64,000 nt of DNA from Theobroma cacao (Eukaryota; Streptophyta; Magnoliopsida; Malvales; Malvaceae), in NCBI RefSeq assembly GCF_000208745.1, contig NC_030858.1:20179852-20243851 (forward strand), read 5' to 3'. Of the stretch, positions 1-12,628 are shown piece by piece. The notes beneath the pieces were generated by a model. It was not told the DNA's origin. It was given only the letters and a program-made list of their open reading frames with translations, and made no database searches. The translations under genes were made by a program, and so were the position numbers. Positions within the stretch are counted from its first letter, which is position 1. Every line of letters begins with the position of its first letter.

Positions 1-2452
1 ACCATTGACTAAATGTGTGGTGGAGATAAAAAGGATTAAAATTTTTAAAGTTTTAAAAACGGGGCCAATGACATGATGCCACGTGTCATGCCTTTATTAA
101 TTTATTATTTTCCTTTTTAAAAGGCACAAAAATCAGCCCATCTTCCACCCCATGGCCGGCCAAACCAGCAAGAAGAGAGAGAAAATAAAAACAAAACTTT
201 AGAGAGAGAAAATCAAAGAAAAAGTGTGAATTTTCAAGGAAATTAAGTGAAAAAGGTGAGATTTTTTCTATTAAGCTTGAGTTTTCTTATTCCCAAGCAT
301 TTCTCCTTATTTTCCATGCCTAAATTACATGTTTTCATGATGAATCGATGGCTTATCAAAATGGGTTAGGAGAGAGAAAGTTGTTAGATTAATTTGATTT
401 TAAGTTATGTTAGTATTTTTAGTTAGTTTAGCATATTTAGGAACAAAATAACAAGAAAAGAATTTATTTTCCTCCATTACCATTATTGGCCGAATTTTTG
501 AGGGGAATATTGGCTGATGATCTTGATGTTTATTTGAGGAATTATGATGAATAATGATGAATTATGAGCCTAGAAAAATAATGGGAATTTTCGGAGCAAA
601 AATATGAATTTTTACCCACTAGGGGTATTTTCGTAATTTACTATCGGGACTGATAAATTGAATCTCATTCACAGTCACTTAGGTAATTTAAGTATAATTG
701 GAGTGTAGAAAGTGAGAAGAATTGATTTAGAGTTAAATTGGAGATAATAGGCCGAATTAGGTCAGCACCGCATTTAAGCGGTAGTCGGATAAGTTGTATA
801 TCATATCATGCATATATACCAAGCCTAAATTGATTTTATAATGGTCAAGCTTTGATGTGGTGAATTATGTATTATACATTGTGGATAGGGGGTGAGCAAA
901 GTACACTGGTAAAAGTACAGAGATTGTGCTTGGAGATTGGGATTAGGAGTACATCGACTCTTAGAACTATGAGTGAACTTATTATCGTCTTAATTATCTA
1001 GAGTAGTTTTATACAATTATGTGATTTTATGAAAAATGGGTTTAAATAGTAAATTTCTATGTTTTAGGAGAAATTACAATTTTATAAAATGATTTTATAA
1101 ATTTTCTGAAAAATCGAATACTGGTTTTGAAAATAGAGTAATTGGAGATTGCCTGCTTGTGTTGTAAATTTATGGTTTTAAATTGAATGGCTTATGACAA
1201 TATATGAGCATGAATGGCTAAACTGATTTTGGTATTAGAATTATTTGTACTGAGTATTCAGCCTTGAGAGGCTAGGTTGCGATAAGTTATCATGTCATGC
1301 TAGAATGAATTTTATTGATTGGTGGAGTATATATTAATTATTCACTGCAGAGGGGGTTCCGTGGACCAGCCTATTAAAGGGGCACGATAAACTCCATTAT
1401 ATTCTTACCTCGAACGGAGAGGCGCGTAGGGTGTCTCTTGGGGTAAATCTTAGGGTTTACTTCACGCTAAACCACGACGTGAAGGGGAACTCAGCCAATG
1501 CCATGGAACGACTGTATTTTTCTCAAACTAAAAATATATTTTAAGTGTATACAAAAATTTTAACAACCTTAGCGGACTCGGTTGGATGCCCTGCGCAATG
1601 TATCACCGAGTATGAGTTTTGGTACGAGCCAAAGTTTTAAGAAATTCATAAGCCAAGTTGATTACTCAATTTATATGGATTGATTTTATTTGGTTGAAAT
1701 GAGTTGAAAGGTAATGAAATTACAGTATGATGACTTATTTCAATTGTCTCAATTTACTTGACTTTAGATAGTTTAGATGGTATCTGTTTACTCAATGGGA
1801 TTTTATAATCTCACCACTCTTATTTCCTCACATTTCAGGCTTGGGGAATTCCATAATTAGCTGACTTGACAAGGACCTTCATTTAGACTCGAATCGGTAA
1901 AAGCTGTAGGTTTCCAGCTTCCAACGCATTTTGGTTAGATGTGGGCCCACGTGTCAGTGTAAAAGAAATTTTATGCTTTGGTTATTTGCTTTATAGTATA
2001 TATGAATATAATTAACTTTTACACTATAAGAATTATGTACCGATAGTTTTATGAAAATTATTTTACAAGAAAATAGTTTATTTTATTGAATATTTTTATT
2101 ATATTCAAATGGTTAAATTTTTACTTCAAATGAAAATTTTAGATACTTAATTTGTTTTTAAATCATTAAATATATATTTTTTGCTTACCTACTACATTTT
2201 TAGCCAGTTTCGAGATTTTTGACAAAAATAACAAAAATGCCCATGTGAGCCAGAAAACAATATGTTATGTTCTAATTTGGAAATGATTGTAATCCTTCGA
2301 ATTTTGATATTTGATAACTATTGCGCACCGGGGAAGTGCGAAAGCTGATACGATAGCCTTGCGAGGTTTCGATCGACATTCGGGGTGAAGAATGTTTGTC
2401 GAGGCCTCGCGGCGGTTGTCACGGGCTCGATGGGGAGTTTCGGGTCTTGACA
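1..2452 (+). repeat. Family A 5' LTR, truncated by window start
   Basis: It aligns base for base, with few differences, to 6893-9344. The first ~850 bases of this LTR lie before the window. It ends in TTGACA at 2452, followed eight bases later by the primer-binding site. Confidence 0.9.
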
Positions 2453-2460
2453 ATTTAGAT

Positions 2461-2472
2461 TGGTATCAGAGC
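2461..2472 (+). other. Primer-binding site of family A element
   Basis: TGGTATCAGAGC is the standard plant primer site complementary to the 3' end of initiator tRNA-Met. It starts 8 bp after the LTR end, which fixes the element's orientation as plus. Confidence 0.9.
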
Positions 2473-2729
2473 ATGGTTTAAAGATCAGAGATTTTGGTTT
2501 TAAAGCTTTGGATTTTAAAGATTTTGATTTTATGGTTGTTTTAAGAAATCCACATTGACACTGCGTGGCCCCAAGTCCAGTTAAGTTAAGTTAAGTTAAA
2601 TTAGGTTAGATTTAATAGAATGTATGCATCTACATATAGAAATCTACCTACTTTTGAGATGCATAAATAATTAAATAATTACTATTTGACTGCATATAGG
2701 TTTTGAGGTGCACTAGTGACATACACACC

Positions 2730-3149
2730 ATGTCTAGAAGAGGTGGTAGTCTCGATACCTCTCATAGTGATAGCGAGGGATCTCTAGATTCTACGGCTAG
2801 AAGCAAATGGCACCTGGATACAGGTAATTCGGAAGGTGGTCAATCCCGAATTCCTAATAACAGAATTCCTCTGAACTTAGTAGAATGAGTTCATAATAAG
2901 GAAAGCTTTGAGAGTAGCTAGAATTTTGAAAGTGAGAGTAGCTCCAATATTCTGAAAATTGAAACAGATTTCCTTTTGAAACAATCCAAAGAGTACCATA
3001 GAGAACATACGAGGAAAGCAATTACAAGGGGAGATATTCGTCTTAGGAAGGGGGTAAACATTGTACGCCATTTTCCTCCTGGATGTGGAAGAAATGCTGC
3101 ACTGGTGAGTGCCGAGGAAATTAGGAGAAGACAACAAGCCTAGATTGAA
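2730..3149 (+). pseudogene. Decayed small gag-like frame of family A element (RHFPPGCG protein)
   Basis: A reading frame opens at ATG 2730 (MSRRGGSLDT..., SEGSLDSTARS) and stops at 2886 after 52 codons. Further on, in a shifted frame, bases 3055-3143 encode VRHFPPGCGRNA followed by VSAEE and an arginine-rich tail. The same N-terminus and the same RHFPPGCG block occur in one frame in element M at 29251-29604 on the other strand, so both pieces once belonged to one protein of about 130 residues. I do not recognise a named family. It lies where gag normally starts, about 260 bp after the primer site, so an N-terminal gag remnant is likely (inference). No zinc knuckle is visible. The A copy is broken by stops and frame changes. 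Confidence 0.55.
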
Positions 3150-6030
3150 AAGCAAAGAAAAAATATCTCAAGAGAAGGAAAACCCGGAAGAGGATCTTTA
3201 GGAGGACTCGAAGTAGAATCTTCCAATAAGATCAGATTAAAATGATGATCCCAAGGACATGTAATATTTTGTAGGATTTTACAGTACCTTAACTCTAAGT
3301 AGATGTTGTGTAAAAGAGATAATAATGATCTGTACAAAGAAGTAAAAATAGTTAGGCTTTTAAAAGTATATGACTAGAATGTATTATAAAATAGTTGTTT
3401 AAGTAACTGAAGGTATATGGGAATCTTTAGTATGATAGGGATAAATTGGTAATATAATTATTGAGGAAGGTTATAGAATGAAGCAATAAGGTTATAAATG
3501 ACATTCGAAATGGATAATGTGATTATGTTAATGATTGTAATTTAAGTATGAAGGGGATTATTCAGTGATGTTATGACACTATGAGGTAATAGTTGGGCAC
3601 AAATAACCCAATAAAGTTAAACTATGGAATATGGGGAATATAAAATTTTGATTCAGTAAGGATTGCGAGAATAAAGTGAGGAGGAAGCTGGGCTGTTTTC
3701 GTAGTTAATTATACCAAAAGTCAATAAAATTATTAGAGTATAAGACAAAGAAGATAATTGGATAGGGATGACAATAAATTTGAGGAAAGTTGTAGATAGT
3801 AAGCAACTTATATGTGGAATGGTATATGTATCATGAATTTATTACACTGTATGGAAAGGATGTTTTAAGGTGGAATTTTATGAATGTTGATAGAGGTAAA
3901 AAGATGACATGAGATGAAAGTATTAACTTGGCTTAGTGCGTATGACAAGGAAATAGAAAGTACCTATACTTATGGAACTCATGATATATGTCTAGAAGAG
4001 AAACCCACTGGTTGAGAATGATTGATGTGGTGACTTTGAATGCAGACAAATAGTTTTGGTGAAGAAAATTTCCAATAGCTACAGTACTTCAGCATTGACT
4101 GTTTAACGCTATAATGCTCCAAATACCTCGCGCCTATGATGCATGAGTAAGATGGGAGTGACACGATAATGAGCTTACAAATTGAATTTTGGTTATTGGT
4201 TATTGTGTTTTGTTATCTGGGAGTTTTAAATATTCTAGAGAATGTTTACCCAAATGAATTGAAAAACTTCTTTATTGCCTTGTATATAGGCATATAATTA
4301 AAAGAAAAATTGAAAGATTCTTGAAATGACTATATTGAGATGAGATACCAAATAATGAAAGTGTGAAGGAAGAATTATGAGACTGGTATAGAAAATCAAT
4401 TTATATAGAATATCATTATGAGAATTTGTAATATCTGTTTTAATACAGTAAAATGACAAGAGTTAGGAACAACATGAGGCTAATTGTGTGACACTCTAGA
4501 AACCTATGAAGATGAGTTATGGATTGAATGGATGAGTACGTATTTATATATCTTTAAGAGTAAGTGTTTTAGGAATACATAAACATCTTTGAGAAGAGAT
4601 TCTAATCATATACAGCAAGTATGAAACGTAAAATTTTTAAAACTTGTTGAGAAGCCTAACGGCTAAATCACAAGTTAAGGGATCACATGCTGTGAGACAT
4701 AAGTTTAAGATAGATATTTCCAAGGAAATACTCAAGAGAAGTTTTGCTCTGGATCTCGTTAAAGTAAGCACTAAGTTATGTGATTATAAAAATAAAGCTG
4801 TAAGCTGAGAGTGATATTAGTATTAATACTGAAAAATACTTGAGGAGAATCTAGTTTTAAGTTTTACAATTTCAAATACAATTTATAAATTGGTTAAGGA
4901 AGAATGATGTTATGTTCATATGAAGGAGTGGAACAAAAGATGATAGAAGTTTCGTAATATATATTACAGAAATTGAAATTCGAATATGCTTGAGGTATAC
5001 ATGATTCAAATGAGTTTGAGTCTTAAGTGACAAATCAATATCGTAATGCAAGAAAGATACAAGGTAATGTAGAGGTATGAAGGATAATCAAGGAAAAAGG
5101 ATGACTCTTAGGAATTGTGGTATTGCATGAGATGCAATGATCAAGTTAAGATAAATCTTTGAGGCATCAATAGGATTATAAAGCATACACGCATAATAGA
5201 TTATAATTCAATGGAGATGACATTGTGATGCAATGATATATAGTATAAGGAAACTCAAACATATGATTGGAAAAGATATGAATGATATGAAATTGTACGC
5301 AAGTATAATAAGAAGGTTGGCATGCACTATAAGAATCATTATATTGAAACTAGAATTTGAATGCGAATGAATAAAGGGAAATGTAGTCCAAGGTATGTGA
5401 ACACATGAATCTCTATACATAACGAAAGATGTTGACATTTGAAAATACATGTACACATGAATATATGAAATTGATAATTTGACTAACTAAGGTGAAGAAT
5501 TGTTCTCAGTAATTGGGAGATTTTGAAATAATGCTAGAGGAGGTCAGTGAGTTAAAGTGTTAACGGACATGCAATGAATGATTAAAGTTATGAGTGACTT
5601 TGAAGTTAAACTTTGGATTGTTTAAGTTCTTAATGGAACCCTATTAAAGGAAGGGTATGGATCAGTATAAGATGAATGAATTAAGGTTGAGAAATTTGGT
5701 ATGGAGCAAATTAATAAAATGATGAATAGGTATACATAAGTAAGTATGATTGTGATCGAAATCGGTATAATTGAGATGAAGTTATGGTTCAAATTCAATA
5801 ATGGTGATAAAGGCATGCTTAGTGTCTCGATATAAGAGATCATGGTTGTAAAAAGTATTACTGATCTGGTTTCAAAGGATGATAATTGACATAAATAAAG
5901 CATTTAATTGAACTGAAGGTGAACGAGGTAAATAAATTGAATGTCCCCATAGAAGGAATAAGGAGTAGGATCATACAAGGAGATTGATAACGCAACATCG
6001 ACGGGAATTCGAGGACGAATTCTATTTAAG
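3150..6030 (+). other. Internal region of family A element, no intact coding
   Basis: AT-rich sequence with only short frames. It aligns in reverse orientation with the internal region of element M (25566-29200), sharing, for example, the block before the purine tract and the stretch near 4140-4180 (compare 28000-28030). No retroviral enzyme motif could be recognised on either strand. Short antisense frames at 5208-5456 and 5622-5903 have counterparts in M only because the DNA is homologous. Confidence 0.6.
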
Positions 6031-6039
6031 TGGGGGAGA
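6031..6039 (+). other. Polypurine tract of family A element
   Basis: TGGGGGAGA lies directly before the 3' LTR (6041). The reverse complement of the same tract precedes the LTR of element M at 25567-25578. Confidence 0.8.
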
Positions 6040-6040
6040 T

Positions 6041-9000
6041 TGAAATACTCCGTACTTTGATATGGTGATAAATAAAGTTGATCGAATGCAAATTGAGGTC
6101 AATTAAATTGTTTAAAAGTGATAAAAGATGAAAGGAGTAGTTTAAGATAAAATATTTCGCAAGTGAGAAAATAATAATAAAATAATAACAATTTTATCGG
6201 AGGAGAATTTGTGAGATAAAGGCGATTCGGAAGTCAAGTGAGGCATAATAAGGTATTTTGGATACCAAGGAGACAAGATAAAATTTTTAAAATAAAATAA
6301 TATTTTATTAATAAAATAATATTAAAATATTAATATTTAGCTGGATGTCAAAATCAGTCATGAAGAAGGATCATATGGTTGATCCAAGTGGGGGAGAAGA
6401 TGACAAACCCGACTCTATATAAATATTTTTCATGACATACATGTGATGGATAGCATGTTTGTATGCTAGGAGAGTCCCGAAAAATTTACAAAAGTCGGTA
6501 TTGTACCTATACGTACAACAAAGTTGATTTAAGCCTCGAACTAGATCAAATAGAGAATTTACGATGAAATTAAGAATTTTAAAGTCCTAAAATGGTTTAA
6601 TATGGTGATTCGGAGTTCGAAGATCAATTTGGAGTCAAACCGAAATTTTCATTATCTAGGGGCAAAATGGTCATTTGCCACCTGGGGACAAAATGGGAAT
6701 TTTTAGAAAAGATTTTTGGCCCCATTTGACTTATTGGAGTATGATTTGAGGTTTAGAAGTGAAAAATATTAATTTCGGTATAATTTGGAGTATAGGGCTA
6801 AAATGGTAATTTTACCACCTTAGGGGCAAAATAGTAATTTTTCATCACCAGGACATTTTTCCAGCACATGGTCATCCCTTATCCTCAATTTTGACCATTG
6901 ACTAAATGTGTGGTGGAGATAAAAAGGATTAAAATTTTTAAAGTTTTAAAAACGAGCCAATGACATGATGCCACGTGTCATGCCTTTATTAATTTATTAT
7001 TTTTCTTGTTTAAAAGGCACAAAAATCAGCCCATCTTCCACCCCATGGCCAGCCAAACCAGCAAGAAGAGAGAGAAAAAAAAACAAAACCCTAGAGAGAG
7101 AAAATCAAAGAAAAAGTGTGAATTTTCAAAGATATTAAGTGAAAAAGGTGAGATTTTTTCTATTAAGCTTGAGTTTTCTTATTCCCAAGCATTTCTCCTT
7201 ATTTTCCATGCCTAAATTACATGTTTTCATGATGAGTTGATGGCTTATCAAAATGGGTTAGGAGAGAGAAAGTTGTTAGATTAATTTGATTTTAAGTTAT
7301 GTTAGTGTTTTTAGTTAGTTTAGCATATTTAGGAACAAAACAATAAGAAAAGAATTTATTTTCCTCCATTGCCATTATTGGCCGAATTTTCTAGGGGAAT
7401 ATTGGCTGATGATCTTGATGTTTATTTGAGGAATTATGATGAATAATGATGAATTATGAGCCTAGAAAAATAATGAGAATTTTTGGAGCAAAAATATGAA
7501 TTTTTACCCACTAGGGGTATTTTCGTAATTTACTATCGGGACTGATAAATTGAATCTCATTCATAGTCACTAAGGTAATTTAAGTATAATTGGAGTGTAG
7601 AAAGTGAAAAGAATTGATTTGGAGTTAAATTGGAGATAATAGGCCGAATTAGGTCAGCACCGCATTTAAACGGTAGTCGGATAAGTTGTATATCATATCA
7701 TGCACATATACCGAGCCTGAATTGATTTTATAATGGTCAAGCATTGATGTGGTGAATTATGTATTATACATTGTGGATAGGGGGTGAGCAAAGTACACTG
7801 ATAAAAGTACAGTGATTGTGCTTGGAGACTGAGATTAGGAGTACATCGACTCCTAGAACTGTGAGTGAACTTATTATCGTCTTAATTATCTAGAGTAGTT
7901 TTATACAATTGTGTGATTTTATGGAAAATGGATTTAAATGGTAAATTGCTATGTTTTAGGAGAAATTACGATTTTATAAAATGATTTTATAAATTTTTTG
8001 GAAAATCGAATATTGGTTTTGAAAATAGAGTAATTGGAGAATGCTTGCTTGTGTTGTAAATTTATGATTTTAAATTGAATGGCTTATGACAATATATGAG
8101 CATGAATGGCTAAACTGATTTTGGTGTTAGAATTATTTGTACTGAGTATTTAGCCTTGAGAGGTTAGGTTGCGATAAATTGCCATATCATGCAAGAATGA
8201 ATTTTATTGATTGGTGGAGTATATATTAATTATTCACTGCAGAGAGGGTTCCATGGACCAGCCTATTAGAGGGGCATGGTAAACTCCATTATATTCTTAC
8301 CTTGAACGGAGAGGCGCGTAGGGTATCTCCTAGGGTAAAGCTTAGGGTTCACTTCACGCTAAACCACCACGTGAAGGGGAACTCAGCCAACGCCAAGGAA
8401 CAACTGTATTTTTCTCAAACTAAAAATATATTTTAAGTGTATACAAAAATTTTAACAGCCTTGGCGGACTCGGTTGGTGCCCTGCGCAAGGTATCACCGA
8501 GTATGAGTTTTGACATGAGCCAAAGTTTTAAGAAATTCATAAGCCAAGTTGATTACTCGATTTTTATGGATTGATTTTATTTGGTTGAAATGAGTTGAAA
8601 GGTAATGAAATTACAGTATGATGACTTATTTTAATTGTCTCCATTTACTCGACTTTAGATAGTTTAGATGGTATCTGTTTACTCACTGGGATTTTATAAT
8701 CTCACCACCCTCATTTCCTCACATTTCAGGCTCGGGGAATTCCATAGTTAGCTGACTTGACAAGGACCTTCATTTGGATTCGAATCGGTAAAAGATATAG
8801 GTTTCCAGCTTTCGATGCATTTTGGTTAGATGTGGGCCCACGTGTCACTATAAAAAAAATTTTATACTTTGGTTATTTGCTTTATAGTATATATGAATAT
8901 AATTAACTTTTATGCTATAAGAATTATGTACCGATAGTTTTATGAAAATTATTTTACAAGAAAATAGTTTATTTTATTGAATATTTTTATTATATTCAAA

Positions 9001-9344
9001 TGGTCAAATTTTCACTTCAAATGAACGTTTTAGATACTTAATTTGTTTTTAAATCATTAAATATATATTTTCTACTTACCTACTGCATTTTTAGCAAGTT
9101 TCGAGATTTTCGACAAAAATGACGAAAATGCCCCTATGAGCCAGAAAACAATATGTTATGTTCTGATTTGGAAATGATTTGTAATCCTTCGAATTTTGAT
9201 ATTTGATAACTATTGCTCACTGGGAAAGTGCGAAAGCTAATACGATAGCCTTGCGAGGTTTCGATCGACATTCGAGGTGAAGAATGTTTGTCGAGGCCTC
9301 GCGACGATTGTCACGGGCTCGATGGAGAGTTCCGAGTCGTGACA
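6041..9344 (+). repeat. Family A 3' LTR, complete
   Basis: It begins TGAAATACTC and ends TCGTGACA. A TATA-like TATATAAATA lies at 6416-6425, about 375 bp in. Near 8680-8740 is the block ACTCACTGGGATTTTATAATCTCAC followed by a pyrimidine-rich stretch and TTTCAG, shared with the other LTR families here. The terminal 35 bp contain the inverted arms TGTCACG/CGTGACA. The lysine-rich frame at 7006-7215 falls in the LTR leader and is not a protein gene. Confidence 0.9.
6416..6425 (+). promoter_or_regulatory. Candidate TATA box of family A LTR
   Basis: TATATAAATA sits about 375 bp inside the 3' LTR. It is a plausible retroelement promoter from sequence only; the related LTR at 19805 has TATAAAAATA at the same place. 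Confidence 0.4.
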
Positions 9345-10652
9345 AATTAGGAGTACATCGACTCTTAGATCTGTGAGTGAACTTATTATCATCTTAATTA
9401 TCTAGAGTAGTTTTATACAATTGTGTGATTTTATGAAAAATGGGTTTAAATGGTAAATTGCTATGTTTTAGGAGAAATTGTGATTTTATAAATTTTTTGA
9501 AAAATTGAATACTGGTTTTGAAAATAGAGTAATTGGAGACTACTTGCTTGTGTTATAAATTATGTTTTAAATTATATGGCTTATAGCAATATGTGAGCAT
9601 GAATGGCAGAGTTGGTATTTGTATCAAAATTATATATACTATGTATTCAGCCTTGAGAAGCTAGATTGCGATAAATTGCCATGTCATGCAGATAAGGATT
9701 TTATAAATCAGGTGGTAGATAAAATAATCCATAGTCACTGCAGTGGTGGGGGTTTTCATAGACTGCCTATGAAAGGGGTACGGTAACCCAATTATATATT
9801 TACCTCCGGGGGGAGATGTTGGATGAAGTATCTCCTAAGGTAAGATTTGAGTGCACTTCACGTGGACCACTGCGTGAGAGTGAGACTCAGCCAACGCCAA
9901 AGAAAGGCTATGTGTCAGATGCGAAAACATGTTTATGGGTATGGGACATTTAACAACCTTGGCGGTCTTAGTGGGATACCTTGACGAAGGTACCCGCAAG
10001 AATGATTTTGGCAAGAGCCAAGTTTTGTGAGATATATAAGCCATTTTGATTAATTGAGTAAACTGAATATTCATGTTATGAAACATATATTAGAAAAGAA
10101 TATTTTAATTCGTCTCCATTTACTCACCTTTAGATGGTTTAGATGGTGTCTGTTTACTCACTGAGATTTTATAATCTCACCACCCTCATTTCCTCACATT
10201 TCAGGCTCAGGGAATTCCATAGTTAGCTGACTTTGACAAGGACCTTCATTTGGACTTGAATTGGCAAAAGCTGTAGGTTTTCAGGTTTCGATGCATTTTG
10301 ATTAGTTGGGGGCTCACGTGTCACTGTAAAAGTAATTTTATACTTCGGTTATCTGATTTAAAGTATGTATCAACATATTTAGCTTTTACACCATGTTTTT
10401 GATGGGTTTCGGTATTTTCGAAAAAAAATGACGAAAATGCTCTTGTGAGTCAGAAAATAATATTTTATTGTTTTGATTTGAAAATGACTTATGATTTCTT
10501 GAAATGCGAGATTTAATAATTGTCGCTCACTAGGAATATGTGGAAGCTAATGCTAAACCTTGTGGGGTTCCGATCGACATTCGGGATAATAAGTGCCTAT
10601 CGAGACGTCGCGGCGATTATCACGGGCTCGATAGGAGTTTCGGGTTGTGATA
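9345..10652 (+). repeat. 3' part of an older family A-like LTR (A')
   Basis: Immediately after the family A 3' LTR the sequence resumes in the middle of the same LTR (matching from about 945 or 7835) and runs to a second LTR end, GTGATA at 10652. It is more diverged than the A pair and has several deletions. The simplest reading is that element A inserted into this older LTR, whose 5' part lies left of the window. Confidence 0.8.
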
Positions 10653-11520
10653 GTACGCCTCTGATCAAGGTGTCATCGAGTATATTTGATGGCATGAGCC
10701 AACTGTTTATAAAAGTCATAAGCCCTAATGAGAAATTAAATGAAATACAACCGTTTACATGGGTTATGATGAATTTTCAAATTGTGAAATACTTAAAATG
10801 ATGGGATATTTTAATTGTCTCATTTTACTCGGCTTTAGCTGATTTAAATGGTGTTTGTTTACTCACTGAGATTTTATAATCTCACCACCCTCCTTTCCAC
10901 TCATTTCAGGCTTAGAGTAGGCTGTAGATAGCTAATTCCATCGAGGGCTTCTATTGGATTAGCGTCCTCCACACAGTAGGTTCACAGTTTCTTTAATTCT
11001 GGTTAATGTGGGCCCACTTGAAATTGTAAATTTAATAGTTATTGTGCTACAGTATGAATGAATTTATTTTGTTTTTACGTTATAAAAAGTATTTACGCAT
11101 AATTCCAAAATTTCTGTTTATAAGAGAATAAAATATTTTATTGAATATTTTGTTTTATCTTCTTATTATATTCAAATAATTATAATTTCATTTTGAATAA
11201 AGGTTTTAGATGCCTAAACTTATTTTTAATTGTGAATTATGCGATTGGTACTTGTTTACTACATTTTTAACTGATTTTGAAATTTTTAGTGGAAAATGAC
11301 CAAAATACCCCTATGAGACAAAAATTTTTATTTTATCAGTTTTAAGTTGGAAATAGCTCAAAATCCTTTAGAACATAAAATTTGGCAACGGTTACTCACA
11401 GGGAAAATGAGAAATTGATATTAAGCCTTGCGAGATTCCGATTGACACTTCGGGAGATAAGTGCCCATCAGGGCACCGCGACGGTTGTCAGGGGCTCGAA
11501 GGGAGTTCAGGGTCGTGACA
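10653..11520 (+). repeat. 3' part of a third, older LTR (A'')
   Basis: After the A' end the sequence again resumes mid-LTR (the block around GGCATGAGCCAA) and ends at a third LTR terminus, GGGTCGTGACA, at 11520. It is closer to family B (30109-33054, other strand) than to A. This makes three successive LTR 3' ends within 2.2 kb. Confidence 0.75.
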
Positions 11521-12128
11521 ATTATAGTTCAAAATTGGTATAGAAAAGCATTGACTTAAAATTGTAAGAATTGACGTAAAAACTTGTAAAAGTGAAATAA
11601 CTAAATTTTAAATCTTAATGCAAAATGTGTGAGAGTTAACATAACAAGTTAATTAAATAAAAAAAATTTTAATTTAATAAAAAATAAATATTTAAATTTC
11701 TATTTTCTTGGGTTAAAAGTGTTTTACGATATAAAATTGTAAGAATTGATGTAAAATCTTATGAAGGTGTAATAAAGTTACTATTAAAAGGGTTTGTCGT
11801 AAAATTGTAAAAATTGATATAAAATCTTATGAAGGTGTAATAAACAGATTTAAAATTTTAACGTAAATGTATAAAAGTTAACGTAAATAAATTTTATTTA
11901 ATTAAATATAATTTTCATATTAAAATAATAATATTTTTATAATTTATAATAAAAAATAAAATAAAATAAAACATTAAATAACTTAAAATAAACTAAATAA
12001 ATTTAAAAATTATTTACATTATTATCTTAAAATAAAAAAGTTTAAAAATTAAATATGTATTTCTCTGTTAACTTGTTATATAAATTTTTATTATTTTTTA
12101 AAAATTTTATTAATTGACGTTACAATAA
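11521..12128. repeat. AT-rich stretch with dispersed repeated units
   Basis: There is no coding. A unit resembling AAAATTGTAAGAATTGAYGT followed by AAAATCTTATGAAGGTGTAATAAA occurs at about 11556 (partial), 11733 and 11803. TAACATAACAAGTTAA (11637) is mirrored by TTAACTTGTTATATAA (12068), so the block may be a decayed MITE. Confidence 0.45.
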
Positions 12129-12628
12129 GGTTAAACTTACTGTAGTGCCCACCTGTTAAAAATCCACGATGACTCTGACGAGCCAAGCGAGCAGAGCGCA
12201 GCTGCTTAGGTCATGGTAATTAATTTTATAATAATAATAATAATTAAAAATAATAATAATGGGGCTTACAGTTAGAGACGCATGTAACCAACAAAAACTT
12301 AAGGTGGAGATGATTTCCACGCCTGGTCCACCCCGTCCAGTACTGCTGCAAATGAAAGGTGATGCGAATTGCATTATACAAGGCAAGTACTATTTGCTTC
12401 TCACCAAAAAAAAAAAAGAATTACCATAATTTTGACGGTCTCTTCTTTTTTTTTTTTGTTATTCTGAACTCGGACTCGATCGACATCTTTGAGTAAGTAA
12501 CTTTGACATTGATTTTTTTGCAGTGCTTTCTGCTTGTTTCCCGTTTGTTTAATTGGCAATATCCGCAAATTGTTGGCTTATGTATTATCATAATTTATTT
12601 GGTTTGTGTTTCTTGATTTTTTTTTCAG
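12129..12628 (+). promoter_or_regulatory. Promoter, 5' leader and probable leader intron of the transporter gene
   Basis: This lies between the repeats and the start codon. A good plant donor, GTAAGT, is at 12493. Acceptors are available at TTTTTTTGCAG (ends 12533) and TTTTTTTTCAG (ends 12628, directly before the ATG). The leader is therefore probably spliced, with 12629 as the first base of the coding exon. No convincing TATA box could be chosen. Confidence 0.5.

Larger units (their letters stand above)
1..9344 (+). mobile_element. Family A non-autonomous LTR element (LARD-type), 5' end outside window
   Basis: Bases 1-2452 and 6893-9344 are near-identical copies of the same LTR in direct orientation. 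The full 3' LTR is 6041-9344 (about 3.3 kb, begins TGAAATAC, ends GTGACA). Between them lies a 3.6-kb internal region with a primer site at its start and a purine tract (TGGGGGAGA, 6031-6039) just before the 3' LTR. No protease, integrase, RNase H or reverse transcriptase can be seen in any frame. Long LTRs, an internal region of about 3.5 kb and no pol fit a large retrotransposon derivative (LARD), which needs enzymes from a partner element. The two LTRs differ mostly by scattered C/T and G/A changes, so insertion is fairly recent but not fresh. Superfamily is unproven; Ty3/gypsy is a guess from LTR length. Confidence 0.88.

Noticed and set aside
4500..6000. Search for decayed reverse transcriptase or integrase in the A internal region
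   Set aside because: No YxDD, HHCC or D-D-E context could be found by eye in the frames examined, so no pol remnant is claimed. A profile search would be decisive.
12156..12386. 76-codon minus frame upstream of the transporter start
   Set aside because: It is antisense to the promoter and leader, has a tyrosine run from an ATT repeat, and shows no recognisable domain.
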